A DNA stretch of 64,000 nucleotides from Microbacterium sp. SCN 70-27 (GCA_001724425.1 MEEK01000008.1:10534-74533), one strand, 5' to 3'. Shown: positions 18,614 through 30,600, counted from the stretch's first letter. The notes: generated from the letters alone by a model not told the origin. A program made the numbers and translations.

Positions 18614-19896
18614 GATGCGACCTCCACGGTGGCGCTCCGGTCGCCGATCTCGAGCACGTCGCCCATGCGCACGCGGGTCCGCTCTCCGGGAACGGCGGTC
18701 TGACGCTGCGTACCGCGGCGGATGACGACACCGTTCGTCGACTCGCGATCGATCACCCAGAGGGCGCGCTGCTCGTCCACGACGAGCTCGAAGTGCGTCT
18801 TCGACAGTGACAGGGTCTCATCCCGCACCGGCACGCGCGTCGCGTCGGGCTCGGCGGACGGGTTGCGGCCGAAGACCGAGCGGCCGTACACGCCGTGCCG
18901 GGTGCCGTCGTCCCAGACGATGCGGGCGAGGGGCTGGCGGGCCGGGCCCGACAGGCGGGTCTCGTCGACGTCGGCGCTCGGCGGCGCATCGAGCGGCGGG
19001 AACGCGGAACCCGCCGGCGACAGCGGTGGGGCCGCCGGCGCGGCGGGTGCAGGCGTGCTCGGCGTGGCGGCGGGAGCCGCTGCCGGGCGCGCCGCAGGGT
19101 CGGTGACACCGGGGACGAAGGAGATGACTCCGGCCGCCGTCGACGCGCCGCGAAGGGGTGCCACGGGCACGGCGGGTGCCAGCACGGGCGCCGGAGCGGG
19201 TGTCGGTGCCGCGACGGCGTCTCGTCCGACGAGCTCGGTGTCTCCCGCATAGGTCATGGCACTGGGCGTCGGTACGTACGGCGGGGGTGCGACGGGAGGC
19301 GCCACCGGCGGCCCGGCAGGCGGTGCCGTCGGCGACGCGACCGGGTACGCGGGCGGGGCGGGCGGCGGCGCGACCGGGTACGCAGGTGCACCCGGGGCAT
19401 CCGTGACCCCCGCCCGCATCGGCACGGGCTGCGCGGCGCCCGCCTGCGGGGCCACGGGGAGCGGGGCGCCTCGGCCGGCGATGTCGGTCACGACGGCACC
19501 CGTGGCTTTGTCGTGCCAGCCGCGACGCCACGGCGAGCTGTCGAACAGCGGCGAGAAGTACCCGACGACGATCGCCCCGCCGAGACCCCACACGACGTTG
19601 CGCGCGAGCGCCCGGCCGAACCCGAGCGGGGACTCGGTGCCGTCGACGCGCGCGAGGCGCAGGCCGAGCGCGCGCATGCCGAACGAGCCCGCACCGGCCT
19701 GCAGGAAGCTGTAGAACGCGAACCACGCGAGCAGCACGAGATAGGCCGCGATCACCGCGATCGGGAGGGGGAAGGCCCCACCCGTCGCGAACGAGATCCC
19801 GGCGAAGATCGCGAGCGCGCCCATCATGAGCAGCAGGGCGATCGCCGAATCGATCAGGAGGGCGCCCGCTCGGCGGCCCAGGGTCGCCGGGTTCAT
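18610..19896 (-). CDS. RDD membrane domain fused to FHA domain
   Basis: 428 residues. An RDD module with three membrane helices occupies about 1-145 (start MNPATLGRRAGALLIDS, with the signature GMRALGLRLARVDG). A Pro/Ala/Val linker of nearly 200 residues with PP- and APP-rich repeats follows. A C-terminal FHA domain (about 340-425) has YGRSVFGRNPSAE, LSLSKTHFEL and STNGVVI, all key positions intact. It could tether phosphoproteins to the membrane beside the transglutaminase-like protein. The ATG at 19896 overlaps the previous stop by four bases. Confidence 0.9.
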   Translation of the reverse strand: MNPATLGRRAGALLIDSAIALLLMMGALAIFAGISFATGGAFPLPIAVIAAYLVLLAWFAFYSFLQAGAGSFGMRALGLRLARVDGTESPLGFGRALARNVVWGLGGAIVVGYFSPLFDSSPWRRGWHDKATGAVVTDIAGRGAPLPVAPQAGAAQPVPMRAGVTDAPGAPAYPVAPPPAPPAYPVASPTAPPAGPPVAPPVAPPPYVPTPSAMTYAGDTELVGRDAVAAPTPAPAPVLAPAVPVAPLRGASTAAGVISFVPGVTDPAARPAAAPAATPSTPAPAAPAAPPLSPAGSAFPPLDAPPSADVDETRLSGPARQPLARIVWDDGTRHGVYGRSVFGRNPSAEPDATRVPVRDETLSLSKTHFELVVDEQRALWVIDRESTNGVVIRRGTQRQTAVPGERTRVRMGDVLEIGDRSATVEVAS

Positions 19897-22232
19897 GCCG
19901 CTCCCCCCGGGCGTCGCAGCGCCATGCGGGAGCGCAGTGCCGCCAGCCCGGGGCGCAGTGACCGCAGGCTGAGACGCGCACGAAGGCGCTGCCACAGACT
20001 CGTGGAACCTCTCATTCCTCCGACGATATCGTCCACCTCGCGCCAGAACGCATCGACGTCGGCCGCGCTCGGCTCGCCCGGCCCGTAAACCTCGAGATCG
20101 GCGCGCGTCGCGAGTTCGCCGACGCGCGGCTGCGCGAACGTGGCCCCCACGATCGCCGCGCTCTCGGCGCGGGTCGCCCCCTGCACGACGGGCGCGCGCA
20201 GGTCGACCGCCGAATCGACGAGCTCGTCCCATCCGCCGGAGATCCGGTCGGCGCTGCGGGCTGCGCTGCGCCGGCGGGCGCGCCGCGCACCCTTGATGAC
20301 GCCCATGACGATGAACGGCAGGGCGAGCAGCACGACCACGCCCAGGCTGATCCCGCCGTACAGGAGCACGGGGCCGAGCCAATCGATGCCGTTCGACTGC
20401 TCCTCGTCCTGATCGCGGTCCTCCGCGATCGCCGGGGGCAGGTCGGCCGGCTCCTGTGCGGGTGGCGGCGGCTGCAGCACCTGCGGCTTCGGGTTGGCGT
20501 GCGGCTTCGTCGTCTGGTCGTTCGGTTCGTTGTCCTCGTCGGGGGTCGGGTCGAACGGCACCCACCCGACGCCCTGGAAGGCGATCTCGACCCACGCGTG
20601 CAGGTTGTCGCCGGTCGCGGTGAACATGGTCTCGGCCGGGTCGTCGGCCTTGGGGTGCCAGCCCATCACGACACGCGCGGGCATGCCCAGCTGCCGAGCC
20701 ATGAGCGCCATCGTCACGGCGTACTGCTCGTCGTCGCCGATCATCTGATCGCCTGTCACGAGCGACGTGATGCGGTTCGTCCCGTGACCCGAGAGCGAGA
20801 CGACGTCGTCGGCGAGGCCGTGGCTGAAGAAGCCGTCGGTGTGCAACCAGCTCTCCAGTGCCCGCGCGCGCGCGATCGGCGTCTCGGCATCCACCGTCGC
20901 CTGGGATGCCAGATCGGCGAGCTTCTCGGGGATGCCCACCTGCTTGGGCATCTTGAGGGATGCGAACGGAACGTCGGCGAGCGCCGCGTCGCTCGGTATC
21001 ACCGGGATGACCGTCTCGAGCGTGTAGCCGTCGCCGGCGGCGAGGCCGGCGGGGGCGACGGCGGTGCCGGTCGCGTCGTTGAAGTGTGCCGATCGGGCGA
21101 GGTCTGCCGCGCGGGAGCCGGTGAAGGAGAACTCCCTCGGTGCGCCGACGTCGGGGAGCCACACCCCGCCGAGCTCTCGGATGTCGATCCTCACCGTCGC
21201 GGGGGTGCCCGTCGCGTCGGGCGACATGTTGGAGCGCACGGGGGTGAACGCGCTGGATGACCCGGCCCCGTCGTCGGCGACGTTGTAGACGATGCCGTTG
21301 TAGGCATCCATCGTCGCGAGGCGCACGCGGGCGCCCTCGGGGAGCCCCGTCACGGTGAACAGCGTCTTGTCGGCGTCGTCGCGCACGTACCCGCGGAAGC
21401 TCTGCAACGGGCTCGGATACTGCGAGATGTCGAAGGGCGGCACGACGAAGTCGCGCAGGATGTACCGGTGCGTCGGCGGCTGCGCGAACGCCGCGGCACC
21501 GACGCCCGCGACCGCGGCGATGGCGAGTACCCCGCCCGCCGCGACGAGCCGGCGCACGCGGGACGAGCGCACGGACGCGGCATCCGACGTTCCCGCCGAC
21601 TCCACGCGCACGGCCGCGCGGTCGCCGTCCCACGAGGCGCGCAGCGACAGCCACGCGACGGCGACACCGGCGAAGGCGAGCCCCTCGATGAGCGGCGCAG
21701 CCGGCTGGGCGACTCCCAGCAGGATGCTCGCGACCAGCACGACGAGCGCGGGGACGAGCGCCCACGCGGGGCGCCGCGCGCGGAGCGCGAGCGAGCCCGT
21801 GAGCACCCCGCCCACGAGGGTCAGGATCAGCGGGACGACGAGGTGTCCGTCGGAGGCCGCGACCGGCGGCACCGTCGTGAGCAGCTGTTTCCAGGACGTG
21901 ATCGTGCCGAGGGCGAGCTCCCGCAGCGTCTCGAGCGTCGGGATGAACCCCGCGATCGTCGTGTGGGGCAGCGCGAGCGCACCGCCGAAGAGGAGGTACG
22001 CGCCGAGCGTGGCGCCCGTGAGAGTGAGGATGCCCCAGCGCAGTCGCGCGCCCAGATAGGCGATCGCAAGCCCCAGTGCCGTGCCGCCGACGCCGGCGAG
22101 GACGTACTGCGGCCCGTCGAACGTCGTCCCGAACCCGATCACCGTGACGGTCAGGAGAAGGAACGCCGCGGCGAGGTCGAGCGCGACGATGCGCGTCGGC
22201 CGGGATGCCGTGCCGCCGGATGCCGCGCTCAC
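19893..22232 (-). CDS. Transglutaminase-like membrane protein (TgpA/DUF3488 type), catalytic Cys replaced
   Basis: 779 residues. Several N-terminal helices (about 15-215) precede an exported region. The transglutaminase-core-like domain is at about 455-565, followed by a Pro/Gln-rich stretch, a helix near 630-655 and a cytoplasmic tail of about 115 residues. The His (545, in NLHAWVEI) and Asp (about 560, in GWVPFDPTP) of the triad are present. The segment that should hold the nucleophile reads IGDDEQYAVTMALMARQLG, with Asp501 where a Cys is expected (usually GxCExxA). It is therefore probably not a cross-linking enzyme but a binding or structural version. The GTG at 22232 overlaps the DUF58 stop; an upstream start would read through the DUF58 gene. 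Confidence 0.88.
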   Translation of the reverse strand: MSAASGGTASRPTRIVALDLAAAFLLLTVTVIGFGTTFDGPQYVLAGVGGTALGLAIAYLGARLRWGILTLTGATLGAYLLFGGALALPHTTIAGFIPTLETLRELALGTITSWKQLLTTVPPVAASDGHLVVPLILTLVGGVLTGSLALRARRPAWALVPALVVLVASILLGVAQPAAPLIEGLAFAGVAVAWLSLRASWDGDRAAVRVESAGTSDAASVRSSRVRRLVAAGGVLAIAAVAGVGAAAFAQPPTHRYILRDFVVPPFDISQYPSPLQSFRGYVRDDADKTLFTVTGLPEGARVRLATMDAYNGIVYNVADDGAGSSSAFTPVRSNMSPDATGTPATVRIDIRELGGVWLPDVGAPREFSFTGSRAADLARSAHFNDATGTAVAPAGLAAGDGYTLETVIPVIPSDAALADVPFASLKMPKQVGIPEKLADLASQATVDAETPIARARALESWLHTDGFFSHGLADDVVSLSGHGTNRITSLVTGDQMIGDDEQYAVTMALMARQLGMPARVVMGWHPKADDPAETMFTATGDNLHAWVEIAFQGVGWVPFDPTPDEDNEPNDQTTKPHANPKPQVLQPPPPAQEPADLPPAIAEDRDQDEEQSNGIDWLGPVLLYGGISLGVVVLLALPFIVMGVIKGARRARRRSAARSADRISGGWDELVDSAVDLRAPVVQGATRAESAAIVGATFAQPRVGELATRADLEVYGPGEPSAADVDAFWREVDDIVGGMRGSTSLWQRLRARLSLRSLRPGLAALRSRMALRRPGGAA

Positions 22233-23602
22233 GCGAGGACCTTCCGGATCGCGCGGGGAAGCTGGTCGAGTTCGCCGACGGTGACGACGTCGGCCTCCGC
22301 GATCCGGCGGAGCGCGGGAGCGTCGACGCGGGAGTCCGCCACGACGACGAGCGTCCGCACCCCGAACGGCAGGCGCGAGCATGCGAGGCGCAGCTCGGAG
22401 GCATCCGCTTTCGATCCCGTCACCAGGACGATGACGGCCGCCTCGGGCGATGCGGCGGCGATCCCGCCGGCGAGCGAGACGACGCCGCCCTGACGGCGCC
22501 GGGAATGGCCGAGCTGCGACAGTTCGTCGAGGAAGCGGCGGGGCGTCAGCGAGCGCACGGGGCCCGCCTGCGTGCGCGCATCGAGGACGCGAGAGTCGCG
22601 GAGGGCACGCAGTCCCACGGACCCTGCGGCCGAGATGGCGAGTTCGAACTCGTCGGCGTCGCGGTACTCGTCCGGATGCGTCGAGAGGCCGACGACGAAG
22701 TGCGAGCGGCGCGTCTCCTCGTACTGGCGCACCATCACCGAGCCGGCGCGGGCGGTCGACTTCCAGTGCACGTGGCGCAGGTCGTCGCCGGGCTGGTACT
22801 CGCGCAGGGCATGGAACGACACATCGTCGCGGGCGAGCTGCTGCACGGGCAGCCCCTCGAGGTCGCGGAGGTGGCCGAGGGAGAGCCCGTCGAGGGACGT
22901 CGTGCGCGGGTGGACGAACAGGTCGACGGCCTGACGACGGTCGTGCGTGCGCTCGAACAGGCCGATCGGGTCGCCGCGTCGGACGCTCACCGGACCCACC
23001 TCGAGCACGCCGCGCACGGTCGTCGGGATCGCGAACACCTCCTCGTGCTGCGCCCCGGGAACGAGGCGCGGCACCTGGAACACCCCGCGGCCCTGGCCGA
23101 CCGGCAGCACGACTTCGGAGGGGAGGATCGTGCGCGACGTGCGGTTGACGAGGTTCAGCCCGCCGACGGCACGCTCCCCCACGACGACGCGCGTCCGGGT
23201 GAGGTCCAACTCGATGTCGTACGTCGTGCGACCGAAGAGGAACACGAGGCTCACGGCCAGGACGACCGTCGCGACGACGGCCGCGACGAGCAGCTCCTTC
23301 CACCCGAAGGCGAGGCTCAGCCACCACAGCACGACCGCGCCCGCGAGCACCACCCACCCGAGCGGGCGGACCACCTCGGCGATCTGGCGCACGACACGAC
23401 GCGTCGCATGCCACAGCACCTCCGCACGCTCCCGCCACCGCTCCGCACGCGTCGCCTCACGGGGGGAGACGAGCCCCGTCTCGGTCCCGATCTGCGGGTC
23501 GCCCGTGTCGGGCGCGGCGGGCGGGGGCTCGGTCACCCCGGATGCACGCGCACCCCGTCGCGCGGCGCGCGACGGGGGCAGGGTCTCCGGGGCCGAGGTC
23601 AT
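22229..23602 (-). CDS. DUF58 domain membrane protein
   Basis: 457 residues. Two adjacent membrane helices lie at about 65-110 after a short cytoplasmic start. A beta-rich region and the DUF58 (vWA-like) domain follow, with the hallmark YQPGDDLRHVHWKSTAR near 265. DUF58 proteins accompany MoxR ATPases and are thought to be their partners in assembling or maturing membrane or exported complexes. The ATG at 23602 shares one base with the MoxR stop (TGATG). The C-terminus overlaps the transglutaminase-like gene by four bases. Confidence 0.92.
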   Translation of the reverse strand: MTSAPETLPPSRAARRGARASGVTEPPPAAPDTGDPQIGTETGLVSPREATRAERWRERAEVLWHATRRVVRQIAEVVRPLGWVVLAGAVVLWWLSLAFGWKELLVAAVVATVVLAVSLVFLFGRTTYDIELDLTRTRVVVGERAVGGLNLVNRTSRTILPSEVVLPVGQGRGVFQVPRLVPGAQHEEVFAIPTTVRGVLEVGPVSVRRGDPIGLFERTHDRRQAVDLFVHPRTTSLDGLSLGHLRDLEGLPVQQLARDDVSFHALREYQPGDDLRHVHWKSTARAGSVMVRQYEETRRSHFVVGLSTHPDEYRDADEFELAISAAGSVGLRALRDSRVLDARTQAGPVRSLTPRRFLDELSQLGHSRRRQGGVVSLAGGIAAASPEAAVIVLVTGSKADASELRLACSRLPFGVRTLVVVADSRVDAPALRRIAEADVVTVGELDQLPRAIRKVLA

Positions 23603-24573
23603 CAGCTCGCGGCCCGCGCCAGGGGCGCTTCCACGCTCGCGAGCGCGCGCTGGACGACCGACTCGGCGCTCACGCCCGAGAACTCGGCCTCGGGGTCGAG
23701 CACGAGGCGGTGCGCCCACACCGGCACGGCGAGGGTCTTGATGTCGTCGGGGATGACGAAGTGGCGGCCCTGCGAGGCGGCGTACACCTTCGCGACGCGG
23801 ATCATCGAGATCGCACCGCGCACCGAGACGCCGAGGCGTGTGGCATCCGAGTCACGCGTCGCCTCGACGAGCTGCGCCGCGTAGCGCGCGACGGCGGGGT
23901 CGATGTGCACGGATGCCGCGAGGTCGGCCATGTCGGCGACGGCGCCCGTCGTGATGACCGCCTCGAGGCTCGCCGAGGGGTTGCGGTCGACCGCGCCGAC
24001 GAGGATCCGCTCCGTGACGGCGAGCGTCGGGTAGCCGATCGAGATCTTCAGCATGAACCGGTCGAGCTGCGCCTCGGGCAGCTTGTAGGTGCCCGACTGC
24101 TCGATGGGGTTCTGCGTCGCGATGACGAGGAACGGACGGCCCACCTCGTGCGCGACGCCGTCGACCGTCACGCGCGACTCCTCCATGACTTCGAGAAGAG
24201 CCGACTGCGTCTTCGGCGACGCGCGGTTGATCTCGTCGGCGAGGACGATCGAGGCGAAGACCGGGCCGCGGTGGAACTCGAACCGGTGGTTCTGCTGGTC
24301 GTAGATCGTGACGCCGGTGACGTCCGAGGGCAGCAGGTCCGGCGTGAACTGGATGCGCGTCGACGTGCCCTGCACGGAGGCCGCGAGCGCCTTCGCGAGG
24401 CTCGTCTTGCCGGTACCGGGGGCATCCTCGAGGAGCACGTGCCCCTCGGCGAGCATCGCCGACAGCACGAGACCGACGACCTCGCGCTTGCCGAGCAGCG
24501 CCTGATCGACGTTGTCGACGAGGCGCGTGAAAGTGTCGCGGAACCACGCCGCCTGCTCCGGGGTCATGCTCAT
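23602..24573 (-). CDS. MoxR-family AAA+ ATPase
   Basis: 323 residues, cytoplasmic chaperone-like ATPase. Walker A is in EDAPGTGKTSLAKALA (about 48-63), Walker B in IVLADEINRASPKTQ (about 110-124), and ATQNPIEQSGTYKLPEAQLDRF (from about 150) carries sensor 1 and the MoxR signature. The preferred start is 24573 (MSMTPEQ), preceded by GAACGAGAAG; an ATG at 24567 is the alternative. It begins 43 bases after the giant surface-protein gene and is followed directly by DUF58, the classic MoxR-DUF58 pair. Confidence 0.94.
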   Translation of the reverse strand: MSMTPEQAAWFRDTFTRLVDNVDQALLGKREVVGLVLSAMLAEGHVLLEDAPGTGKTSLAKALAASVQGTSTRIQFTPDLLPSDVTGVTIYDQQNHRFEFHRGPVFASIVLADEINRASPKTQSALLEVMEESRVTVDGVAHEVGRPFLVIATQNPIEQSGTYKLPEAQLDRFMLKISIGYPTLAVTERILVGAVDRNPSASLEAVITTGAVADMADLAASVHIDPAVARYAAQLVEATRDSDATRLGVSVRGAISMIRVAKVYAASQGRHFVIPDDIKTLAVPVWAHRLVLDPEAEFSGVSAESVVQRALASVEAPLARAAS

Positions 24574-24616
24574 GTCTTCTCGTTCCTGTTCTTTCTCACG
24601 TCGTGGTCGTGGGTCG

Positions 24617-27600
24617 CTACCCGCGTGGCCACCAGGTCTTCTCGGTGTCGACGCCGCCGCCCCACCCGAGGATGTCGACCCAGACGTCGTACCCGTCGGC
24701 ACCGAGGTAGCACTGCAGCTGCGCCGATCCGTTGCCGGAGAAGTCGATCGTCGGCCGATAGCCGTTGAAGCCGTCGCCCGCGCCACCGCCGCCTAGAGCG
24801 CCGTTGTAGCAATCGACCTGGCGAGGACCGGCGTCCATGTTCTGCCAGTTGACGACGAAGTAGTAGCAGCCGTTGTTGCAGCCGTTCGGCGCGAAGGCGC
24901 CGCGGGTGACCCAGACGCGGGGCGGGGGCTTCGGGTCGGTGGTCGCCGATGCGGAGTCGGTCGTGGTCTGTCCCGCCGCGCTCGTGCGCACCTCGATGCG
25001 GCCGGTCGCGCTGTAGCCGTAGCCCTTCGAATACGACCCGCTCGCGGCACCGCTGATGAGGCTGCCGTCGACGTAGACCTGGGTGGTGATGTCCCGGCCG
25101 TTGCGGCTCGGCGAGGTCCACGAGTAGTTGATCACGCGGTCACCGCCCCGCGCCGACGCGCTGGGGTTCCCGATCGGGCCGTAGGGTGCGACGCGGTTCG
25201 AGGTGTTGGATGCCGCGCTCGCGAACTGCGACCCGTCGACGGTCGACACGGCGCGCACGCGCACCGAGTAGGTGCCGTTGTTCGCCACCTGAGCGCCGCC
25301 GATCGTGCCCGCGCCACCCGTGCCGCCCGATACCCAGTCGCTCTTCCAGGCGCCGCCTTCGACCGAGTACTGGTACTGGATCTCCGAGGACGCGGCGCCG
25401 TTGGCCGCACCGGCGATCCACGTGACGCCGACCTGGTTGTTCCCCTCGCTCGCCGCGACACCCGTGGGGGCGCCCGGCGCGGTCACGCCGCGACGGGGCG
25501 CCGAGGTGGGGCTGTACTCGCCCCAGCCGGCCTTGTTCTGGGCGCGCACGTCGAAGGTGTAGTTCGTCGTCGAGGTGTCCACGACAACGGCCTGACTCGT
25601 CTGCCCGGCAGGCACCGGCACGGTCTTCACGACCGTCGAGCCCTGCTTGACGCGCAGCTGGTAACCCGAGATCGCGTCGCCGTTGTTCGCGGGCTGGTTC
25701 CAGTTGACCTGGATCTGCGCCTGCGAACCGACCGGGTCGAGCAGCGTCGTCGTCGGCGAGTTCGGAGCGGTCGGGGGCGCCGCGGGCACCATCGTCGCCG
25801 ACCACGGGCTGAAGTCGCTCGGCTCGGGCGCGCGGTTGTGGGCGCGCACGCGCACCTGATAGGCGACCCCGTTCTCCAGGCCCTCCCACACGATGTTCGT
25901 GCCCGCGACACCGGTCTTCTGCACGATGCCCGACGGCGGTGCCGGCGAGATCTCCAGCGTGTACGTCTCGACGGGAGAGCCCTCGGTGCGCGGCGTCGTC
26001 CACGCGACCTTGAGGCTCCGGTCGCCGAAGGCGAGCGTCGGCGGGGCCGGGGTGTCCGGGCGCACGTCGGGGCGCGCGGTCTCCGATGCGGGCGACGGGT
26101 CGGACGTGCCGACCGCGTTCGTCGCGGTGACGACGAAGTTGTACTCGACGTTGTTGGTGAGCCCGTCGAGCGTGCAGGTCGTCGACGCGCACTGCTTGGA
26201 GTAGCCGCCCGCGGTCGAGGTGACGGTGTAGCCCGTGATGGGCGAGCCGTTGTCGATCGGCGGGGTCCACGCGAGCACGACGGTGCGGCTCTGCACACTC
26301 GAGACGACGGGCTTGCCGGGGGCATCCGGGCGGCCCTGGACCGTGATCCGGATGCGGCCCTCGACGGCACGGTCAGGGTCTTCCGTGGCATCCATGATGC
26401 GGTAGCGCACCACGATCATGCCGACGTACTCCTTCGCGCTCGTCACCTCGACGTTGTCGCCGACGACGGCGACCTGCGTCGCCTGACCGCTCTCGAGCAC
26501 CGCGCTCTGAACCGTGAGCGGCTTGCCGGGGAACGGGTTCACGTCGTTCGCGAGCACGGAGACCCGCTCGGTCGAGCCCTGGTCGGAGCGGTCGATGACA
26601 TCGTCGTTGGCGCTCGCGAGCTGACGGGTGGATGCCGTGACCGTCACCGCGATCGTCGCCTTCGCGGGCTCGGTCTGACCGTCATCCGCCGTCACCGTGA
26701 GGAGCACGCGCGTGCCCTTCTGCGTGTTGGCGTCGGCGGAGGCCGTGAGCGTCGCGCCCGAGATCGACGCCTTCACTCCCGCGGGAGCCGCGCCCTCGAG
26801 GCGGAAGGTGAGCTTCCCCTGGTCAGCCGGATCGGGGTCGGACGCGAGGGATGCCAGATCGAGCGTCGACGCGTCCTCGCCGGGGGCGACGTTCATCTCC
26901 GCGCCGACCATCGTCGGCGGCTGGTTGTCGGGTGGGAGCACGGTGATCGGGATCGTCAGCGTGGCCTTGCGTCCCGTCGCATCGTCGGGGCCGTCGCCGT
27001 CCGTGACCTCGAACGTCAGCGCGTCGTTTCCGAAGTAGCCCGCACCCGATGTGTAGACGAGCGTCTTCTGGTCGAGGACGAGCGAGGCGCCGTCGGCGTG
27101 CGCGGCGCTGACCTTCGCGGCCTCGGTGATGACGACGGACTTGCCGCCCGCCGCGCGCACATAGTCCTTGAGTGGCAGTTGGATGGTCTCGCCGCTTTTG
27201 ACCTCGACGGGCTTCGTGGAGATGAGACTCGGCGGCAGCTCCGACAGCGCCGGCACCCGGATGAACGCCGACGCGGTCTGCGCGTCGGCATCCGTGACGG
27301 TGTAGGTGATGAGCTGCGGGGTGTCGGTGAGCGTGAGCTTCACGGTGCCCTTGCGCGTGACGGTCGCACCCTCGCCACCCGTGCCGAGCGCGACCGCGAG
27401 CGCCCCCTTCGTGCCGTCCGGATCGTCGTCGTTCTCGCGCACGTCGATCTCTGCGGTGCCGTCGTCCTTCACGTCCTCGGCACGCACGCGGTCATCGCGC
27501 GCGATCGGGGTGGCGAGCGGCACGTTCTCGTCGACCGTGATCTGCACGCTCGTCGAGGCGCGCAGGCCCCGGGCATCCGTGATCGCGTACTCGACCGACG

Positions 27601-30600
27601 TGTTGAGTTCGCGGTCCGGTGCCGTCACGAGCAGGTACCTGCCGCTCACCTTGGCCTTCAGCCCCGGCACGTCGGTCGGGACGGTCACGGCGTTCTCGCG
27701 GGCGAACCCGAACTCGTCGCCGTCGGGGTCGGAGTCGTTCGCGAGCGCCGCGATCGCCACCTCGCGTCCCGGCCGGATGACGACGGAGTCGCGCACCGCG
27801 TAGGGGGCCTGATTCGTGGATGCCGCGGGGGCGATGCCGATCTGGATCGGTGCCGTGCCCTCCTTGCCGAGCCGATCGCGCACGCGGTAGGTGAACGCGT
27901 CGACCCCCACCGCGTCGTCGAACGCCTGGTAGGTGAAGAAGTTGGCGCCCGTCTCGACGATGCGACCCTTCTTCGGGGCATCCGCGATGCCGACGAGTTC
28001 GACGGAGTCGCCGTCCTCGTCGAGCCCGTCGAGGGGCACGGGGATCTTGACCTTCGAACCGCTGAGCGTCCGGGCGGTGAGGTCGCGCGGGCGCGGGGCG
28101 GAGTTCGCCTCGTCGTTGCGCGGCAGGATCTGGATCGTGATGTAGCCCGCGTCGCGCTGACCGGTCGAGTCGACCGCCTCGTACGTCGCGTAGACGGTCT
28201 TCGGCTCATCGCCGGCGCGGAAGCGGACCGTGTCCTCCGCGACGAAGGCCTCGCCGTCGGCGGGGTCGACCAGCGGCGCGATGAGGTTCGGGGCGACGTG
28301 GATCGTGTCCCCGTTCGGGTGGTAGTCGTTCGCGAGCACCGGGATCGTGACGGTGTCGCCGACACGGACGACGACGCGGTCGTCGTTGGCCACGGGAGGA
28401 CGCAGGCGAGACGGCGCGGGCACCGGGATGACGACGATCTCGCCGGTGGCGGACTGCGACCCGTTCGACACCGTGTAGCCGACGCGCACCTGCTTGTCGA
28501 TCGAGGCGAGGTCGCTGATGCGGACGGTCTCGTGCCCGAGGACGGCCGCCGCGACACCCGACCCGGGGTCGACCGAGACGGACTGCACCACGAGGATGCC
28601 GCCGTTCGGATCGGTGTCGTTCGAGAGCACGTTGACGAGGACGTCACCGCCGCTCGGCAGGAGGGCGACATCGCGCACGGCCACGGGCGGCAGGTCCTCG
28701 TTCGAGGCCGGCAGCACGTCGATGCGGACGAGACCCGGCACCGAGTTGGGTCCTGCCGAAGCGAGGTACTGCACGTAATAGGTGTCGGCGGCGTCGGCCG
28801 TGAAGGTGAATGTCTTGTTGGAATAGTCGGGCACGACCGTCGCGCGCGGATGATCGTCGACGCGGGTGAGTCGCAGCTGCTCGCTGCCGGAGCTCGTGTC
28901 GTTCGTGAGCGGAGCGACCGTCACCGAGCGCCCGACGCGCGTGACGACGTGGTCGGCGTTCGTGATCGGGACGGTGGTGCCGAGCGGACGGATGTCGTAG
29001 CGCGCGATGCCGACACCGCGATCCACGCCGTCCGAGACGGAGACCGGCACGTCCTTGCGGCCCTGCGCGCCGCCGATCGCGCGGTAGGTGATCTGCCCGT
29101 CCGAGGTGAAGTCCGCCTCGTCGCCGCCGTCGGGGGCGACGTCGAGGAGGAAGATGTCGTCGCCGTCGGGGTCGATCCAGTCGGGGAGCACGTTGTACGA
29201 GGCGGTGCCGCCGGACTCGACCGTGATGGGCGTCACGCGCTTCTGGACGGGCGGCCCGTTGACGTCCATCGGGTGGACCGTCAGCGTCACCTTCGCGGTC
29301 GCCGTCCCGCCGCGGCCGTCGTCGGCGGTGTACTCGAACGTCGCGCTGCCCGTGGCATCCGCATCGGTCGTGATCTGCAGGGCGCCGCCGTTGCGGATCG
29401 GCTCGACGGTGCCGAACGACGGCATCTTCGACACCGACGCGACGAGCACGTCGCCGTCGGCATCCGTGTCGTTGTCGAGCACGGGGAGGACCGTCGTACG
29501 GCCAGGGCGGATGCCGTACTCGTCGTCCTGTGCGATCGGGGGCGTGTTCTGATCGGTGCGCTCGGGGAGGGTCGTCTGCACCGTCTCTTCGGTCGTCTCC
29601 TCCTCCTCTTCGCCTTCGCCCTCGGGCGGCGTGATGTCCTGCCAGTTGTCGACGCGCTGCATCGACTCGGATGCCATCCACGCGGCGCCGCCGAAGACGT
29701 CGTTGAGCACCACGACATCGCGGTTCACGCGGAAGCGCAGGTCGCTCGTCGGTTCGATCCCCGCGATGTCCTGCACGACGTCGTCGGCCGTGCCGGGGCA
29801 GTCCCGGACGAAACGGCCCGACCCCGACCATGCGCCGTACGCGCAGCCCGCGACGAACACGGGCTGGGCGGCCTTCCCCTCAGCTCCCCCGGCCGGGGTC
29901 GACACCGGCGCACCGCCTCCGACCGGCACCCGCACGAGGGCGGTCGGGGTCGCGAGCGTCACGGCGTCGGATGCCCCGGACGGCTGCTGCAGCGTGGCAT
30001 CCGCGGGCACCTCGGTCGTGGACCCGTCGCCGCCGTAGAGCGTGCGGGTGTCCGCATCGAGGACGTATGCGGTCGTGCCGACCACCGTGATCGACAGGTC
30101 GTGGTCCTTCGCGATGCCGTCGAGCGTGCGGGAGGACTTCTCCTCGGTCGTGCCGTCGCCACCGGGGCCGTACGAACGCAGCAGACCGGTTTCGGCGGAG
30201 ACCGCGTACACGGTGCCGTCGACCCCCACGGCGATGCGCGCCTTCTCGCCCTCGTCCGCGACGGGCTCGGAGCCCTCGGCGCCGATGCCGCTGACCGCGG
30301 TGAACGGGGCGATCCAGAGGGAACCGGCGGGCTCGATCACGGCGACCGTGTCGGCCCCGAGCGCGGCCGATGAGCCGGGGGCGAGATCGGCGGAATCGGA
30401 CAGGATGACGCGTGCCGGATCGATCGTCGAGATGGTGGATCCGACGGGATCGGCGACCAGGATGCGCGACCCGCTCTGCAGGATGTCGTATTCGGAGGAT
30501 GTCGTGCGCAGCCCGCCGTCGAGGACACGCGAGGAGTGGTTGAAGTGTCCGACGAGCAGGCTCGACTGCTTCGTCACCCAGACGCCGCCGTCGTGGAGGT

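Noticed and set aside
25838..30373. A 1511-codon open frame on the plus strand opposite the giant surface-protein gene
   Set aside because: It is antisense to clear tandem-95 and FN3 repeats, is Arg/Asp/Val-rich without any domain, and arises from the high G+C third positions. The same reasoning removes the long open frames opposite the helicases, kinase and oxidase genes.
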